Positions 63,636-64,000 of a stretch of 64,000 bases of DNA are shown here, one piece after another. This DNA comes from Aliiglaciecola sp. M165. Lineage in GTDB: Bacteria; Pseudomonadota; Gammaproteobacteria; Enterobacterales; Alteromonadaceae. Made by a program: the position numbers and the translations under genes. The notes beneath the pieces are model-generated. The model had not been told where the DNA came from, did no database searches, and saw nothing but the letters and a program-made list of their open reading frames with translations. Each line of letters starts with the position of its first letter. The stretch's first letter is position 1. Where the stretch lies: assembly GCF_007197995.1 (NCBI RefSeq), contig NZ_VKKH01000009.1:420057-484056 (forward strand), in the 5' to 3' direction.

Positions 63636-64000
63636 TTAGAATACTGGGTCTAGCAGTTCATCTGATTCCTCAGTGCTGTTAACCACTGTCTCGTCCAGGA
63701 GTGCTTGTTCTACACTTTCAGTTGAAATTGTTGCACCTTCTGCATTAAACCAGTCCGTTCCTTCTGCGTTGAACCAATCCGTTCCTTCTGCGTTGAACCA
63801 ATCCGTTCCTTCCACTCGCAGCCAATCTGTTCCTTGTGCATTGAACCAATCTGTTCCTTGTGCATTGAACCAATCTGTTCCTTCTGCATTGAACCAATCT
63901 GTTCCTTCTGCATTGAACCAGTCCGTTCCTTCTGCGTTGAACCAATCCGTTCCTTCAGTAATTACATCGCCATTACTTATTAAAATGCCTAACTCACCGG
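63636..64000 (-). CDS. C-terminal part of a protein with nine tandem [EQ]GTDWFNA repeats
   Basis: The last 120 codons of a gene that starts beyond the right edge. The frame is open from 64000 to the TAA at 63636-63638. After GELGILISNGDVIT come nine octapeptides: four EGTDWFNA, one QGTDWFNA, one divergent QGTDWLRV and three EGTDWFNA. A 32-residue acidic tail follows, ending ELLDPVF. The tail has no PEP-CTERM signal, no membrane helix and no basic end. Asp and Trp at fixed spacing suggest a beta-solenoid-like or metal- or sugar-binding repeat, which is inference. The other two frames through the repeats are open only because the 24-base unit repeats. I do not know the family; the main part of the protein lies outside the window. 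Confidence 0.8.
   Translation of the reverse strand, partial: GELGILISNGDVITEGTDWFNAEGTDWFNAEGTDWFNAEGTDWFNAQGTDWFNAQGTDWLRVEGTDWFNAEGTDWFNAEGTDWFNAEGATISTESVEQALLDETVVNSTEESDELLDPVF
63741..63956 (-). repeat. Nine tandem 24-bp repeats coding for an octapeptide
   Basis: Exactly nine 24-base units without gaps (216 bases). Units differ mainly at synonymous positions (for example GCG/GCA and GAT/GAC in the coding sense), so the peptide is under selection. One unit (the sixth from the N-terminal side) differs in three residues. Confidence 0.92.

Noticed and set aside
63710..63945. Two Met/Arg/Gln-rich frames on the minus strand within the 24-bp repeats
   Set aside because: They are read-through of the 24-bp repeat in wrong phases. 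The frame coding for EGTDWFNA continues past the repeats to a natural stop and terminator.

Overview
The window looks like a chromosomal segment of a marine gammaproteobacterium of the Alteromonadaceae type (Glaciecola/Paraglaciecola/Aliiglaciecola-like). The basis is moderate to low GC, the gammaproteobacterial gene orders tig-clpP-clpX-lon-hupB-ppiD and rpsT / ribF-ileS-lspA-fkpB-ispH, a FadE-type acyl-CoA dehydrogenase, and a PEP-CTERM/exosortase A exopolysaccharide locus. No plasmid or phage backbone genes, tRNA, rRNA or CRISPR array were seen.

Bases 1-20000 are the accessory part. The left edge cuts a TviB/WbpA-type nucleotide-sugar dehydrogenase. Next is a compact minus-strand cluster: a twin-arginine-signal protein, a PqqD-like protein, an HprK-related kinase and a nucleotidyltransferase-fold protein. 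This matches the poorly understood 'HPr-rel-A' gene set and is the best candidate here for an uncharacterised protein-modification system. A trypsin-like protease, a patatin-like lipase and a double-hotdog (MaoC-like) protein follow. Then come genes of the exosortase A type: an autoinducer-synthase-like acyltransferase, a ThiF/E1-like protein, a PEP-CTERM substrate with a sigma-54-like promoter, the TPR lipoprotein PrsT, wecC, wecB, an acyl carrier protein, an AMP-forming acyl-CoA ligase, a PLP-dependent decarboxylase and a family-14-like polysaccharide lyase. The exosortase itself is not in the window and presumably lies beyond the left edge.

Bases 20100-28600 hold a minus-strand envelope transport operon (RND/MMPL exporter, LolA-like periplasmic protein, outer-membrane barrel), fadE, a decayed PEP-CTERM pseudogene, and a coiled-coil membrane protein.

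Bases 28600-48000 hold two type IV pilus minor-pilin clusters on either side of an essential housekeeping block (ispH-fkpB-lspA-ileS-ribF, murJ, a CBS-domain protein, rpsT). The first cluster is the canonical pilV-pilW-pilX-pilY1-pilE set. The second is a more divergent fimT/gspH-pilW-pilX-pilV set with a divergently transcribed PilE-like gene and no pilY1. A 55-codon membrane protein with a TTG start lies beside rpsT.

Bases 48100-56700 are the protein quality-control block (ppiD, hupB, lon, clpX, clpP, tig), with well-formed terminators, a sigma-32-like promoter for lon and a sigma-70-like promoter for hupB. Bases 57000-64000 hold a sigma-54 activator with a degenerate GGDEF domain, a convergent two-component-propeller sensor with an intact GGDEF domain, and the 3' end of a gene whose product carries nine tandem copies of the octapeptide [EQ]GTDWFNA.

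All family names come from reading motifs and from remembered knowledge of these families. No database search was run.
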